Source of the DNA: Polynucleobacter cosmopolitanus
GTDB taxonomy: Bacteria > Pseudomonadota > Gammaproteobacteria > Burkholderiales > Burkholderiaceae
Direction of reading: 5' to 3'
NCBI RefSeq assembly: GCF_002224225.1
Contig: NZ_NJGG01000002.1
Span: 310,001-374,000 of the forward strand
Length of the DNA stretch: 64,000 nucleotides
Made by a program: the position numbers and the translations under genes. Shown here one piece after another: positions 8,275 to 15,872 of the stretch; the stretch's first letter is position 1, and each line of letters starts with the position of its first letter. Below the pieces are notes generated by a model. That model saw only the letters and a list, made by a program, of their open reading frames with translations, was not told where the DNA came from and did not search any database.

Positions 8275-9573
8275 TTAATCGCCACCCCTCATATATTGAA
8301 CATTAAACATATTTGGAGGACTTAATTTAGGGTCACTGATCATTTTCAATTGCAAGGCGGTGCAATGTTGATTTTGCACATCTAACATAGAAGCGGTTGT
8401 ATAGACTGCAATACCAGCATTTTTATTTTGCGGTGCATGATATGCAGAATCACTGAATCCAACATCCCAACGCTTCCACAATGCACCCTTCTTGTCGTAA
8501 ATCAAAATCATTGGGAAAATTGATGTTTGCGCATCCATGTACATCACACGCTTACCAATAGGACTTGTTTTGTTGGTAGGCACAGCCTCAAGAACGTGAA
8601 CTAAACGAGGACTCCATGGTGTATTTGCAAAGCACCCACTCTTACCACCAAACGTTGCCATACCGTAGCCATCAGCATCTTTTGCCTCAGTATCTTTTAA
8701 TTGGCTATGTCGATAGAAATGTGTAAGCATCACTTTAGATTCAACATACTTCCATTCTGCATCAAGTACACGCCCGTTATAACCCTCAAAGTCTTCGATC
8801 ATCAAATCAGAACCCAAGAATGAGTCTGTTGTCTGACCTGTAGGTAAGCGACGCACGCGACGCTGAAAACCTAGATATAAATATGAATCATCTAACTTAG
8901 TATCATCATCAAAACGTTGAATTAACAATTGAGTATTTTTAAGATCTTGAGGAGCCAACACCTTTAAGTAAATATTTCTATAAATATCAGATGCATTAGG
9001 CTTGATATCTTCAATTGGTGCCTGCGTTGTGCGATGCTTCAAACTAATGAAATTAAAGTCGAACTCAACGCGTTTTTCTTTTTTCGCAGTTTTATAGTCA
9101 ATGTATGTCCAGTAAAAAGGGAAAATTCTTCCGCTATCGCCAACAATTTGTGAATACTTATAGTTGAACGCTAATTTCTCACCTGCTCTTGGATCACTTT
9201 TTTGCGGATTAACTGGAAATGGTCGACCAGCCACATAACCTTCAATGGTGCCTGGATTCGCTCCCAACTTCACATTGGCGGCATTTTTTTGAGTGGCGGC
9301 AATATAGTTGGGATGCAGCATCACTGAATGAGCTTGCTCAGTCGATAACACCAAAGAACCATCGGATACGAGCGCAAATGTGGCCGGATCCAAATACTCT
9401 TTAAAAGAATTAACGTTGGCTTTGTCAATGACCATTCCAGGCGTATAACCAGGAATGGTTGGCATTCCTTTTTTATAAGGATTGAAAGAACCTTCAATAT
9501 CATCGTTAGTTACTGCAAATGCCAAATTAGAAACTAAAGCTAAAAGCAATGTTCCTTTAATTAGTGGCTTCAT
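8275..9573 (-). CDS. Secreted DUF1329-family protein
   Basis: A 432-residue protein with a Sec signal peptide (MKPLIKGTLLLALVSNLAFA, likely cleaved after residue 20) and no lipobox. The body matches the DUF1329 family, which shares a beta-rich fold with LolB/LolA-like outer-membrane sorting proteins. Examples are the PYKKGMPTIPGYTPGMV start, GRPFPVNPQ, and RRVRRLPTGQTTDSFLGSDLMIEDFEGY in pieces. Family members often sit beside genes for hydrophobic-substrate breakdown and are thought to help envelope transfer. A good ribosome site (GAGGGGGA) precedes it. It is the last gene of the monooxygenase operon, 33 bases after the reductase, so a role in substrate uptake is plausible but unproven. Confidence 0.85.
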   Translation of the reverse strand: MKPLIKGTLLLALVSNLAFAVTNDDIEGSFNPYKKGMPTIPGYTPGMVIDKANVNSFKEYLDPATFALVSDGSLVLSTEQAHSVMLHPNYIAATQKNAANVKLGANPGTIEGYVAGRPFPVNPQKSDPRAGEKLAFNYKYSQIVGDSGRIFPFYWTYIDYKTAKKEKRVEFDFNFISLKHRTTQAPIEDIKPNASDIYRNIYLKVLAPQDLKNTQLLIQRFDDDTKLDDSYLYLGFQRRVRRLPTGQTTDSFLGSDLMIEDFEGYNGRVLDAEWKYVESKVMLTHFYRHSQLKDTEAKDADGYGMATFGGKSGCFANTPWSPRLVHVLEAVPTNKTSPIGKRVMYMDAQTSIFPMILIYDKKGALWKRWDVGFSDSAYHAPQNKNAGIAVYTTASMLDVQNQHCTALQLKMISDPKLSPPNMFNVQYMRGGD

Positions 9574-9606
9574 AGATCCCCCTCACTTGTTGTCGATAAA
9601 TAAATT

Positions 9607-10626
9607 TCAGAAAAAACGATCAAAATGGATTTGATTAAAAGGAACCTGATGTTTCAACATCAAGGTTTCTTGCAAACTTTTTGTCATCGGTGGTGGTCCA
9701 GCAAAATAAAACTCATAATCTTTTATATCCCCTCCCAATCTTTTTTCAACTGACTCATGTACAAAACCAAATTCACCAGACCAATGTTTTAAATTCTCTT
9801 CTGATGATTCAGAAACAACTGGATGGAAAAAAATTTTTGTTCCAAATTCAGGCAAATTAGTTAATTGAGATTCAACCCCAACATCTCTATAACTTCGGCC
9901 ACCGTAAAAAAAGTGTAGGTTTTTATTTTTCAATAGGCCCTGCTCAGAAGCGCCCTTTGTTATCGAAACCATAGGGGCGAGACCTGAACCGCCAGCCACA
10001 CAAACAATATTTCTAGAGTTGTCTCTGACGTATGCCATCCCATACGGAGCGTCAATTTCTATAACATCAGAAACTGAAATTTCATTGAATAAAAAATCAG
10101 TACTTTTCCCATTCGGCACTTTTCTAATCTGAAAACACCACTCACCTTTTGAATTCGCCAAATTTGACATTGAGTAAGCACGCTTGATCCCTAAATTAGG
10201 AAACGTTAAAAGTGCGTATTGTCCTGGCTGGAAATTTGCCGCTTGATCAGTAACAAAAACAAACTCCTTGATGTCATGAGTGACGTCATGCGCACCCACA
10301 AATCGCGCTTTGAGTCTTTCAGTTTTTGTTAAAGGCACATACTCATCAGACAGCCTTGTTTTAATGGAAATATCAGAAATTGCTCTGGTTTGACATCCCA
10401 AGTGCATGTTTTTTCGTATATCTCTTGCGGTTAACCCTGGCGGGTTGTCAAACAAGGACTCAACCTGGCCGCACAACAACTCGTACTTGCAACTTCCACA
10501 AGAACCCGCATTACATTCATAAGGGAATCCAAAACCAGATCTGAGTGAAGCTAGCAGCACAGTATCTTCACTGTGCTGCATACACACATCCTTTTCGCCA
10601 TTGATGTTGATTTGATTCGATACCAT
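9607..10626 (-). CDS. tmoF: Monooxygenase NADH reductase subunit (TmoF-like)
   Basis: A 339-residue reductase that passes electrons from NAD(P)H to the Rieske ferredoxin. An N-terminal plant-type [2Fe-2S] domain has cysteines C38, C43, C46 and C78 (ECNAGSCGSC then GCQT). It is followed by an FAD domain with the RAYSMSN motif near 169-175 and a nucleotide domain with VAGGSGLAPM near 210. The C-terminal FYFAGPPPMT and HFDRFF ending are typical of TmoF/TouF/IsoF. It lies 14 bases after the beta subunit, and the gene order is that of toluene and isoprene monooxygenase operons. The symbol denotes the family, not a proven toluene substrate. Confidence 0.9.
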   Translation of the reverse strand: MVSNQININGEKDVCMQHSEDTVLLASLRSGFGFPYECNAGSCGSCKYELLCGQVESLFDNPPGLTARDIRKNMHLGCQTRAISDISIKTRLSDEYVPLTKTERLKARFVGAHDVTHDIKEFVFVTDQAANFQPGQYALLTFPNLGIKRAYSMSNLANSKGEWCFQIRKVPNGKSTDFLFNEISVSDVIEIDAPYGMAYVRDNSRNIVCVAGGSGLAPMVSITKGASEQGLLKNKNLHFFYGGRSYRDVGVESQLTNLPEFGTKIFFHPVVSESSEENLKHWSGEFGFVHESVEKRLGGDIKDYEFYFAGPPPMTKSLQETLMLKHQVPFNQIHFDRFF

Positions 10627-10640
10627 CGTCGCGTCTTTAT

Positions 10641-11627
10641 TTAAAATCCTAAAGATTTTCTGTAGGTCCGAGTTGCATTTTTTGCATCATCTGCGGCGCT
10701 AGGAACATCTGGCATACCACTGCAATAAGCCTCTATGGCTTTATCTGCTAAAGGCTCCCATTTATTAATCCAACCTTGAATCACTTCACGGTTTGATTCA
10801 TTTTCAAGTGCCATCTTCACTAAATGTTCAGACCAGCGGCGATGACGCATCGCATCAATCATTTCTGCATCCAACACCATGGCCAACAACTCATCGCCAT
10901 TGTGTCTTGCAGAGTTACTTAGATTTCTTAATAAACCTTCTTCAACAGCAGGTTTCGCCACAAGATTCAAAGCAACAAAAGCTTCACCCCAATCCCATGT
11001 AACTAAAACTTTCTCCATTAGTTCGCGATAACCTTGCCAAATTGGTTCGTTTTCCCAATAAGCGCGTTCTTTCTTTGAGAATCCTTTATCGGGATGCGCC
11101 AAATCTAACTCTTTAGTTCTATAAGCTGTATGGGTTAACCAACGCAACGAATCAGCCATTTGGAAAAAACCACAGATCGTAATTGTGCTTGCTGGTGCTA
11201 CTTGTCCAAAATATGCAGAAGCCATTTGCAATGTGTGAAACAAATAACGTGCGGGTGTATATCTCAACCCCAAAGTCCCTAACCAGCCAGACTCCAAGGA
11301 TTTGTTATGTTCACGCTTATCAAATTGATCAAACAAACTAAAAACATATGTCTCTTGACCATCTTGCAACATGTTGTATGTTCTATAGACAACCTCATCA
11401 GGATCACGAAACGCATTCCAATCATCGTGCTTTAAGGCGCTGCCATAGGTATTTTTTTTGTACCATTCATTCATGAATGTATTTGGATCTTGCTCGTATG
11501 GAGAGTTTGCATCTCTATCGTGATAATGCAAACGAGCACTAACAATTTCATACTCACTTGGTTTCCTTCTTTTATTGCTTAGATGGCTCCAAGTTTTTAA
11601 TGGCTTTAAAACTTCTGCGTTTGACAT
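10641..11627 (-). CDS. tmoE: Monooxygenase hydroxylase beta subunit (TmoE-like)
   Basis: The non-catalytic ferritin-like subunit that pairs with the alpha subunit in the (alpha-beta-gamma)2 hydroxylase. The 328 residues from the chosen ATG begin MSNAEVLKPLKTWSHLS and contain the family segments KRRKPSEYEIVSARLHYH, YRTYNMLQDGQETYV and RRWSEHLVKMAL. The frame is open up to 11708, but the ATG at 11627 has AAGGA 8 bases ahead and leaves a clean 19-base gap to tmoD, so I use it. It lacks a diiron ligand set, as expected for TmoE/TouE. Confidence 0.9.
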   Translation of the reverse strand: MSNAEVLKPLKTWSHLSNKRRKPSEYEIVSARLHYHDRDANSPYEQDPNTFMNEWYKKNTYGSALKHDDWNAFRDPDEVVYRTYNMLQDGQETYVFSLFDQFDKREHNKSLESGWLGTLGLRYTPARYLFHTLQMASAYFGQVAPASTITICGFFQMADSLRWLTHTAYRTKELDLAHPDKGFSKKERAYWENEPIWQGYRELMEKVLVTWDWGEAFVALNLVAKPAVEEGLLRNLSNSARHNGDELLAMVLDAEMIDAMRHRRWSEHLVKMALENESNREVIQGWINKWEPLADKAIEAYCSGMPDVPSAADDAKNATRTYRKSLGF

Positions 11628-11646
11628 ATATTTATTCCTTAAGAAA

Positions 11647-11937
11647 TCAAACTTTTTTTGTAAAATAGAATCGAATGGCATCAGGCAAAGTTTCGATTTG
11701 CCCTGCAAAAGAACTCAGGTCAACCTCTAGATCATTCATAGCAAATGGTCTACCTAATGCTCTTTCAATTGTTTCTCTTCTCAAAATCATTTCGTTATCG
11801 GTTTCAATTCTCAAATAAGCACGCTTATCCTCAACCCTGATTTCTTTATCTGGGTTATCTTCCGCAGCGGCTTCAGCTACTGCAAAAGCCAACTCTCCTG
11901 ACCTCATCACTGGGCCAACACTATTAAATCCTGACAT
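11647..11937 (-). CDS. tmoD: Monooxygenase effector (coupling) protein (TmoD-like)
   Basis: A 96-residue cofactor-less protein. In this family it docks on the hydroxylase and couples electron transfer to oxygen activation. The MSGFNSVGPVMRSGELAFAV start is close to TmoD/TouD, with the family pattern of a hydrophobic first strand and the later RETIERALGRPF helix. It sits between the Rieske ferredoxin and beta subunit genes, in the same order as tmoABCDEF. Its size and position leave little doubt. Confidence 0.9.
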   Translation of the reverse strand: MSGFNSVGPVMRSGELAFAVAEAAAEDNPDKEIRVEDKRAYLRIETDNEMILRRETIERALGRPFAMNDLEVDLSSFAGQIETLPDAIRFYFTKKV

Positions 11938-11951
11938 AAATTTCCATATCC

Positions 11952-12287
11952 TTAAGTGTGAGCAAACAAAGGCTCAATACCTTCTACATCAACATAAATA
12001 TCTTCACCGTCTACCTTCACCGGATATTCAGCCAAGGCACAATCAGAAGGATTAATGCCCTTACCTGAGCAAATATCAAACGTCCACAAATGCGCTCTAC
12101 AAGTAATAATCTTGCCGTCAAACGTGCCTTCAACCAGAGGAATGTCTTGATGGGGACAGACACCTTGAAATGCGGTGAACTCTCCACCATCCTTACAAAC
12201 CAACAAAACCTCTTTACCGTCGACCTCGAAGGAATCCATCTCACCTTCCCAAACATCCTCAACGGTGCAAACTTTTTTAAACGCCAT
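11952..12287 (-). CDS. tmoC: Rieske ferredoxin of the monooxygenase (TmoC-like)
   Basis: A 111-residue soluble Rieske [2Fe-2S] protein that shuttles electrons from reductase to hydroxylase. The cluster ligands are C44-P-H46 and C63-R-A-H66 (VCPHQDIPL and TCRAHLWTFD). Having a separate Rieske ferredoxin is a mark of group 2 diiron monooxygenases (toluene and isoprene types) and sets them apart from methane and phenol enzymes. The gene lies 14 bases upstream of tmoD and 4 bases after tmoB. Confidence 0.94.
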   Translation of the reverse strand: MAFKKVCTVEDVWEGEMDSFEVDGKEVLLVCKDGGEFTAFQGVCPHQDIPLVEGTFDGKIITCRAHLWTFDICSGKGINPSDCALAEYPVKVDGEDIYVDVEGIEPLFAHT

Positions 12288-12291
12288 TCTT

Positions 12292-12543
12292 TTATTCCCA
12301 AATTATTTCGACACATTCCGTAGGCTTTAAACCGCTTTCGGAAACCTTCATATTTCTTGCAAAGAAACTTTCTCCTGAACGTCTAACGCGCAAGGTTTTG
12401 CTTGGTTGATCCTTCACTCGACGACCAACTGAATGATGCGCAGCAGCTTTCGCAACCTCATCCATCGTGTTTTCAGAATCAACCGGAACCAATTGCAAAA
12501 CGAAATCACCTTCAAAGTTGCAACACAAAGGAAATAAAGCCAT
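12292..12543 (-). CDS. tmoB: Monooxygenase hydroxylase gamma subunit (TmoB-like)
   Basis: An 83-residue ubiquitin-fold subunit of the hydroxylase, beginning MALFPLCCNFEGDFVLQLVPVD in pieces typical of TmoB/TouB. The helix MDEVAKAAAHHSVGRRV and the strand LRVRRSGE follow. AGGAG lies 6 bases before the ATG. It is placed directly after the alpha subunit, as in all tmo-type operons. Two adjacent cysteines (C7-C8) are present near the N-terminus; I do not know of a role for them. Confidence 0.9.
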   Translation of the reverse strand: MALFPLCCNFEGDFVLQLVPVDSENTMDEVAKAAAHHSVGRRVKDQPSKTLRVRRSGESFFARNMKVSESGLKPTECVEIIWE

Positions 12544-12555
12544 AAAAAACTCCTC

Positions 12556-14058
12556 TTAAATTGCTTTTTTGAATTGAGCCGATTTGTATGCCTCGACCCA
12601 GCTGTAATTGTCCGCATCATCCCCAATTTCTCCTGGAGATAAGCTCATAAACGCTAATGCGCCCGCAAGAGTTGGAGGTTGCACTTGTCCATCAAGGAAT
12701 CTATCGACAAGTGATTGATGTCCAGCGTAGCGCTCTGGCTCTTGCTCAAAACACCAACGATCAGGCTCAGAACCAAAGTGGTACATGCGTCCTTTGTATT
12801 CCAAGGAATAATCTTTCACGTTCCAAGCTTTACCAGGAACACCAACAATCGGTAACTGACTCATATTGCAAACATAAGGCAATGTTTCTGGATAAGTTTT
12901 ATCCATTTTTCCTGCCACCATGTTTTCAATCATCACATCCCAACATTGGCCCCACTTGTCATTCCATCCAGGATATTTTTCCTCTAACCAGTCACGTTCT
13001 TCAGGGCTCATGCCGGCAGCAGCATTCCACCATAAAGTAGGTCTCCAGAAGTACAAGCCCATTTGCATTGAGTGGTGAGTTGATTCAACTTCTTCAAGGA
13101 AAATATCCCAGTACCATGGCTTTTCCAAACCAATATCTTCAATATTGCGAATAAATTGATTAATGATGAATTCATTCATGAATTCTTTGAAAGAAGATTT
13201 TCTATGCTCTAAAGGTGTGTAGTAATCCATTGCAGGACCTGTTAACACACTGAAAAGACGCCATGAACGCCAAAACGCAATATCTAATTTTTTCTGTGCT
13301 TCTTCTTTTTTGCCATTCGCCAAAAGAACTTTTAAGGCTGCACCACCAATTTGTGCATGGCGTGATTCATCAGTTTGAATACTTGAAATTAAACTTGAGA
13401 ATGAAAAGTCACCATTCTCAGCAGCGTCAGCTGCCAAACCAAGGAACTGCATGTTGGTAAAGCCAGTTTCAAATCCAAAGGTCAACATGATTGACACACT
13501 GATTGCATCGCGAGTAACCATGATGTCATCAAAATAATGGCGCGCAGCAATAGCAGCCCATTGGTTTGTATCCATGCTCTTATGAGCCCAGTCAAACTGA
13601 CGTGATTTATTCACATGCTCATGCGGGAAATACAATTGAATTTGACCGTGTCTGGTTTCATCCATTGCACCAAACGTTGCCATGTTACGCATACCTGGCG
13701 CAGGACCAAAACGAGCCATACGAGCTTCAGCACTGCCTGCTGAAAATTCGGCGCGAGGCACTGCGCCATAATGAAGTTTCAGAACAGATTGCCAAGAAGG
13801 TGCGGCATTCTCATAAATACTGCTACGCTCTAACGCAGCTTTAACCGAGTAAGCACCCGCATCTTTTTCGCGTTGCACTTTGACATACTCTGGATAAGTT
13901 TGCTTGTAGGGCTCGTCATAAGCCGTCCATGCCTCAGGAGAAATCCCCATGCCACCTGACATTTGCTCTGGAAACAATTCTTCATGCTTCACAAAGCTTG
14001 GTGTCCAATTGGTATCTCTAACGATGTCATACCATTGTGATCTGTCTAACTTAGTCAT
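12556..14058 (-). CDS. tmoA: Diiron monooxygenase hydroxylase alpha subunit (TmoA/IsoA-like)
   Basis: The catalytic subunit, 500 residues, the size of TmoA/TouA/IsoA. The carboxylate-bridged diiron ligands fall exactly on the toluene monooxygenase numbering: E104, E134 and H137 (DETRH), E197, E231 and H234 (DESRH). The oxygen-activating T201 is present. A C-terminal YHS-like segment (YHFGSEPDRWCFEQEPERYAGH) closes the chain. Compared with toluene 4-monooxygenase residues as I recall them, the pocket keeps F176, F196 and F205 but has V100, M180 and L192. A strong AAGGAG precedes the start. The enzyme would insert oxygen into an arene or epoxidise an alkene; the substrate cannot be read from sequence. 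Confidence 0.95.
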   Translation of the reverse strand: MTKLDRSQWYDIVRDTNWTPSFVKHEELFPEQMSGGMGISPEAWTAYDEPYKQTYPEYVKVQREKDAGAYSVKAALERSSIYENAAPSWQSVLKLHYGAVPRAEFSAGSAEARMARFGPAPGMRNMATFGAMDETRHGQIQLYFPHEHVNKSRQFDWAHKSMDTNQWAAIAARHYFDDIMVTRDAISVSIMLTFGFETGFTNMQFLGLAADAAENGDFSFSSLISSIQTDESRHAQIGGAALKVLLANGKKEEAQKKLDIAFWRSWRLFSVLTGPAMDYYTPLEHRKSSFKEFMNEFIINQFIRNIEDIGLEKPWYWDIFLEEVESTHHSMQMGLYFWRPTLWWNAAAGMSPEERDWLEEKYPGWNDKWGQCWDVMIENMVAGKMDKTYPETLPYVCNMSQLPIVGVPGKAWNVKDYSLEYKGRMYHFGSEPDRWCFEQEPERYAGHQSLVDRFLDGQVQPPTLAGALAFMSLSPGEIGDDADNYSWVEAYKSAQFKKAI

Positions 14059-14093
14059 ACTTACTCCTTAAGACTGATAAATTAAATAAAAAA

Positions 14094-14618
14094 TTAACTT
14101 TTCTTTAGGCAATGAACTGCCATTTGAAAAATGACTATCATGCTTAAAACACCAAATACATAAGCTGGCATTAAAGCTATGAAAGAAAAAATATCTGATG
14201 CGCCAAACTTATTCTCACCAAAACTCAAACCTCTGTTAGCTGAATAGTTGGCCGCAATATAGAAAACCGTATTGGCCCAACCAGTTGCAATCAATATCCA
14301 TCCCAAAATATTTTCTTTTTTGGAACTAAAGCCAAGACTTCCGACTACAAAAGCAAATACCAAAACCATTAATGCGTTCATAGGAATACCTCGATGGACT
14401 CTTGCCCATCCTTCTGAAGTGCCACCTAAGTTAATAGTTAAAATAAAACCGGGATAAATTTCAAAACCACCCAATAAAGAAACCCACAGCAATAAACCTG
14501 TAGCAAGAGCCACAAACATCATCAATAAGCCATGACCAATCATGGTTTTTTGAATAGGTTTAATGTTTTGAGTTAATAGCAAAATGAATCCGAGTAACTG
14601 TTGAATTGGGTCAATCAT
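14094..14618 (-). CDS. Styrene-oxide-isomerase-like membrane protein (StyC family)
   Basis: A 174-residue inner-membrane protein with four hydrophobic helices. It resembles styrene oxide isomerase (StyC) along its length, with shared motifs MIGHGLLM, GGFEIYPGF, SEGWARVHRG, GWANTVFY and ANRGLSFG. StyC rearranges epoxides to aldehydes (Meinwald reaction) at a heme b. Its reported key residues H58, N64 and Y103 correspond here to H75, N81 and Y120, all with the same offset of 17. It is the first gene of the monooxygenase operon, 35 bases before tmoA. The ATG at 14618 gives a 17-residue N-terminal extension over StyC; an internal ATG at 14543 would remove it. Neither has a clear ribosome site. 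Confidence 0.85.
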   Translation of the reverse strand: MIDPIQQLLGFILLLTQNIKPIQKTMIGHGLLMMFVALATGLLLWVSLLGGFEIYPGFILTINLGGTSEGWARVHRGIPMNALMVLVFAFVVGSLGFSSKKENILGWILIATGWANTVFYIAANYSANRGLSFGENKFGASDIFSFIALMPAYVFGVLSMIVIFQMAVHCLKKS

Positions 14619-14709
14619 TCATCGGATTGAGTGGATGTCCTATCCCATCAGTGAATGCGTTATCCTGAAAAGGTAATTTAAAAAAAATGTGGTGAATTTT
14701 TAATGGAAA

Positions 14710-14776
14710 ACCCTAATAAATATGCATTAATCGGTTCTATTTATAATGAAATACCCTAATCCATACTTACCCTAAT
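14710..14776. promoter_or_regulatory. Three ACCCTAAT direct repeats in the divergent promoter region
   Basis: The octamer ACCCTAAT occurs at 14710-14717, 14753-14760 and 14769-14776 in the 217-base spacer between the isomerase gene and the araC-type gene. An inverted partial copy (ATTAGG) is at 14809-14814. Direct repeats here are good candidates for binding by the adjacent AraC-family regulator. No other function is evident in the spacer. Confidence 0.5.
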
Positions 14777-14835
14777 ATCGAGAATTTTGAAAAATAACGA
14801 CACTTAAAATTAGGCAATAAGTAATCTTGTAAAAA

Positions 14836-15831
14836 ATGAATGACCTATCAACACTAACCACATGGTTAGATAAATACCCACTTTTTCACAGCGGTGACGA
14901 AGTTGATGAGGTGCGCCACAAAGTTGGGCATATTTTTGTCCCACACAACTTAAATGTTCTCGGACAAGAAAAACATTTAAGTGCTGACATGAATCATTTG
15001 CAACTCGAAAATGTCTCTGTTAACACCCTAGGATACGGGGCAAGTGTCAACATCACTTGCGACCCATTTGAGAAATTTTTATTGATCATGCTACCAATGA
15101 CCGGTGTCATGAATGCAACCGTAGAAGAAGGTGTTGTTAACGCCAATAAAGGTACGGCAGCACTCATTAATACCAGCGATCCCCTATCAATGAAATGGGG
15201 TGAGAATTGCAATCAATTAATTATTCGAATCGATAAAGATTTAATCCATAGAACTTGCGAGTCACTTCTGGGACATCCCATTAAAAAGGATGTCAAATTT
15301 TCATCCTCTTTGAATATGTCATCAGGCTTTGAAATGTATCAAAGCATCATTCACTTGTTAGCCTCAAATCCATTCATTTCTGAGTCAGCTAAAACCTTTC
15401 CGATCATCACCAAACAACTCGAACAGCTGTTAGTGAGTTCTTTGCTGCTTAATCAAAAAAATCAATACTCTCAGGCATTGCTTCAACCAGAAAAAATTAT
15501 TACGCCGCAATATATTAAAAAGGCTGAAGAATATATGCGGGAGAACGCGGCAGAAGCAATAACTCTGCAAGATGTTGCTGAGAATGTTGGGATCAGTTTA
15601 AAAACATTACATAATGGTTTTCAAAAATATCGCAACAATAGCCCGAAAAACTTCTTAAAAAATCTTCGACTAGATTTAGTCCATCAAGATTTAATTGCTG
15701 AAAAACTCAGCAAATCAGACACCACAGTGACTGAAGTAGCTTTGCGCTGGGGCTTCATGCATCTAAGTCACTTCAGTGAATCTTATTTCGCTAAATTTGG
15801 TGAATACCCTTCAAAAACTCTTAAGGGTTAA
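14836..15831 (+). CDS. AraC-family transcriptional regulator of the monooxygenase operon
   Basis: A 331-residue regulator with an N-terminal cupin-like sensing domain of the AraC_binding_2 kind (about residues 1-190) and two C-terminal helix-turn-helix motifs (about 225-330). These include ITLQDVAENVGISLKTL and the end motif TEVALRWGFMHLSHFSESY. This architecture is common in activators of aromatic and alkene catabolism. It is divergent from the isomerase-monooxygenase operon and is the only regulator beside it, so it probably activates that operon when the substrate is present. There is no obvious ribosome site before the ATG. Confidence 0.88.
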   Translation: MNDLSTLTTWLDKYPLFHSGDEVDEVRHKVGHIFVPHNLNVLGQEKHLSADMNHLQLENVSVNTLGYGASVNITCDPFEKFLLIMLPMTGVMNATVEEGVVNANKGTAALINTSDPLSMKWGENCNQLIIRIDKDLIHRTCESLLGHPIKKDVKFSSSLNMSSGFEMYQSIIHLLASNPFISESAKTFPIITKQLEQLLVSSLLLNQKNQYSQALLQPEKIITPQYIKKAEEYMRENAAEAITLQDVAENVGISLKTLHNGFQKYRNNSPKNFLKNLRLDLVHQDLIAEKLSKSDTTVTEVALRWGFMHLSHFSESYFAKFGEYPSKTLKG

Positions 15832-15872
15832 TTTGATTTAACTGATTTAACCGATCAGATACCCAAAATAGC

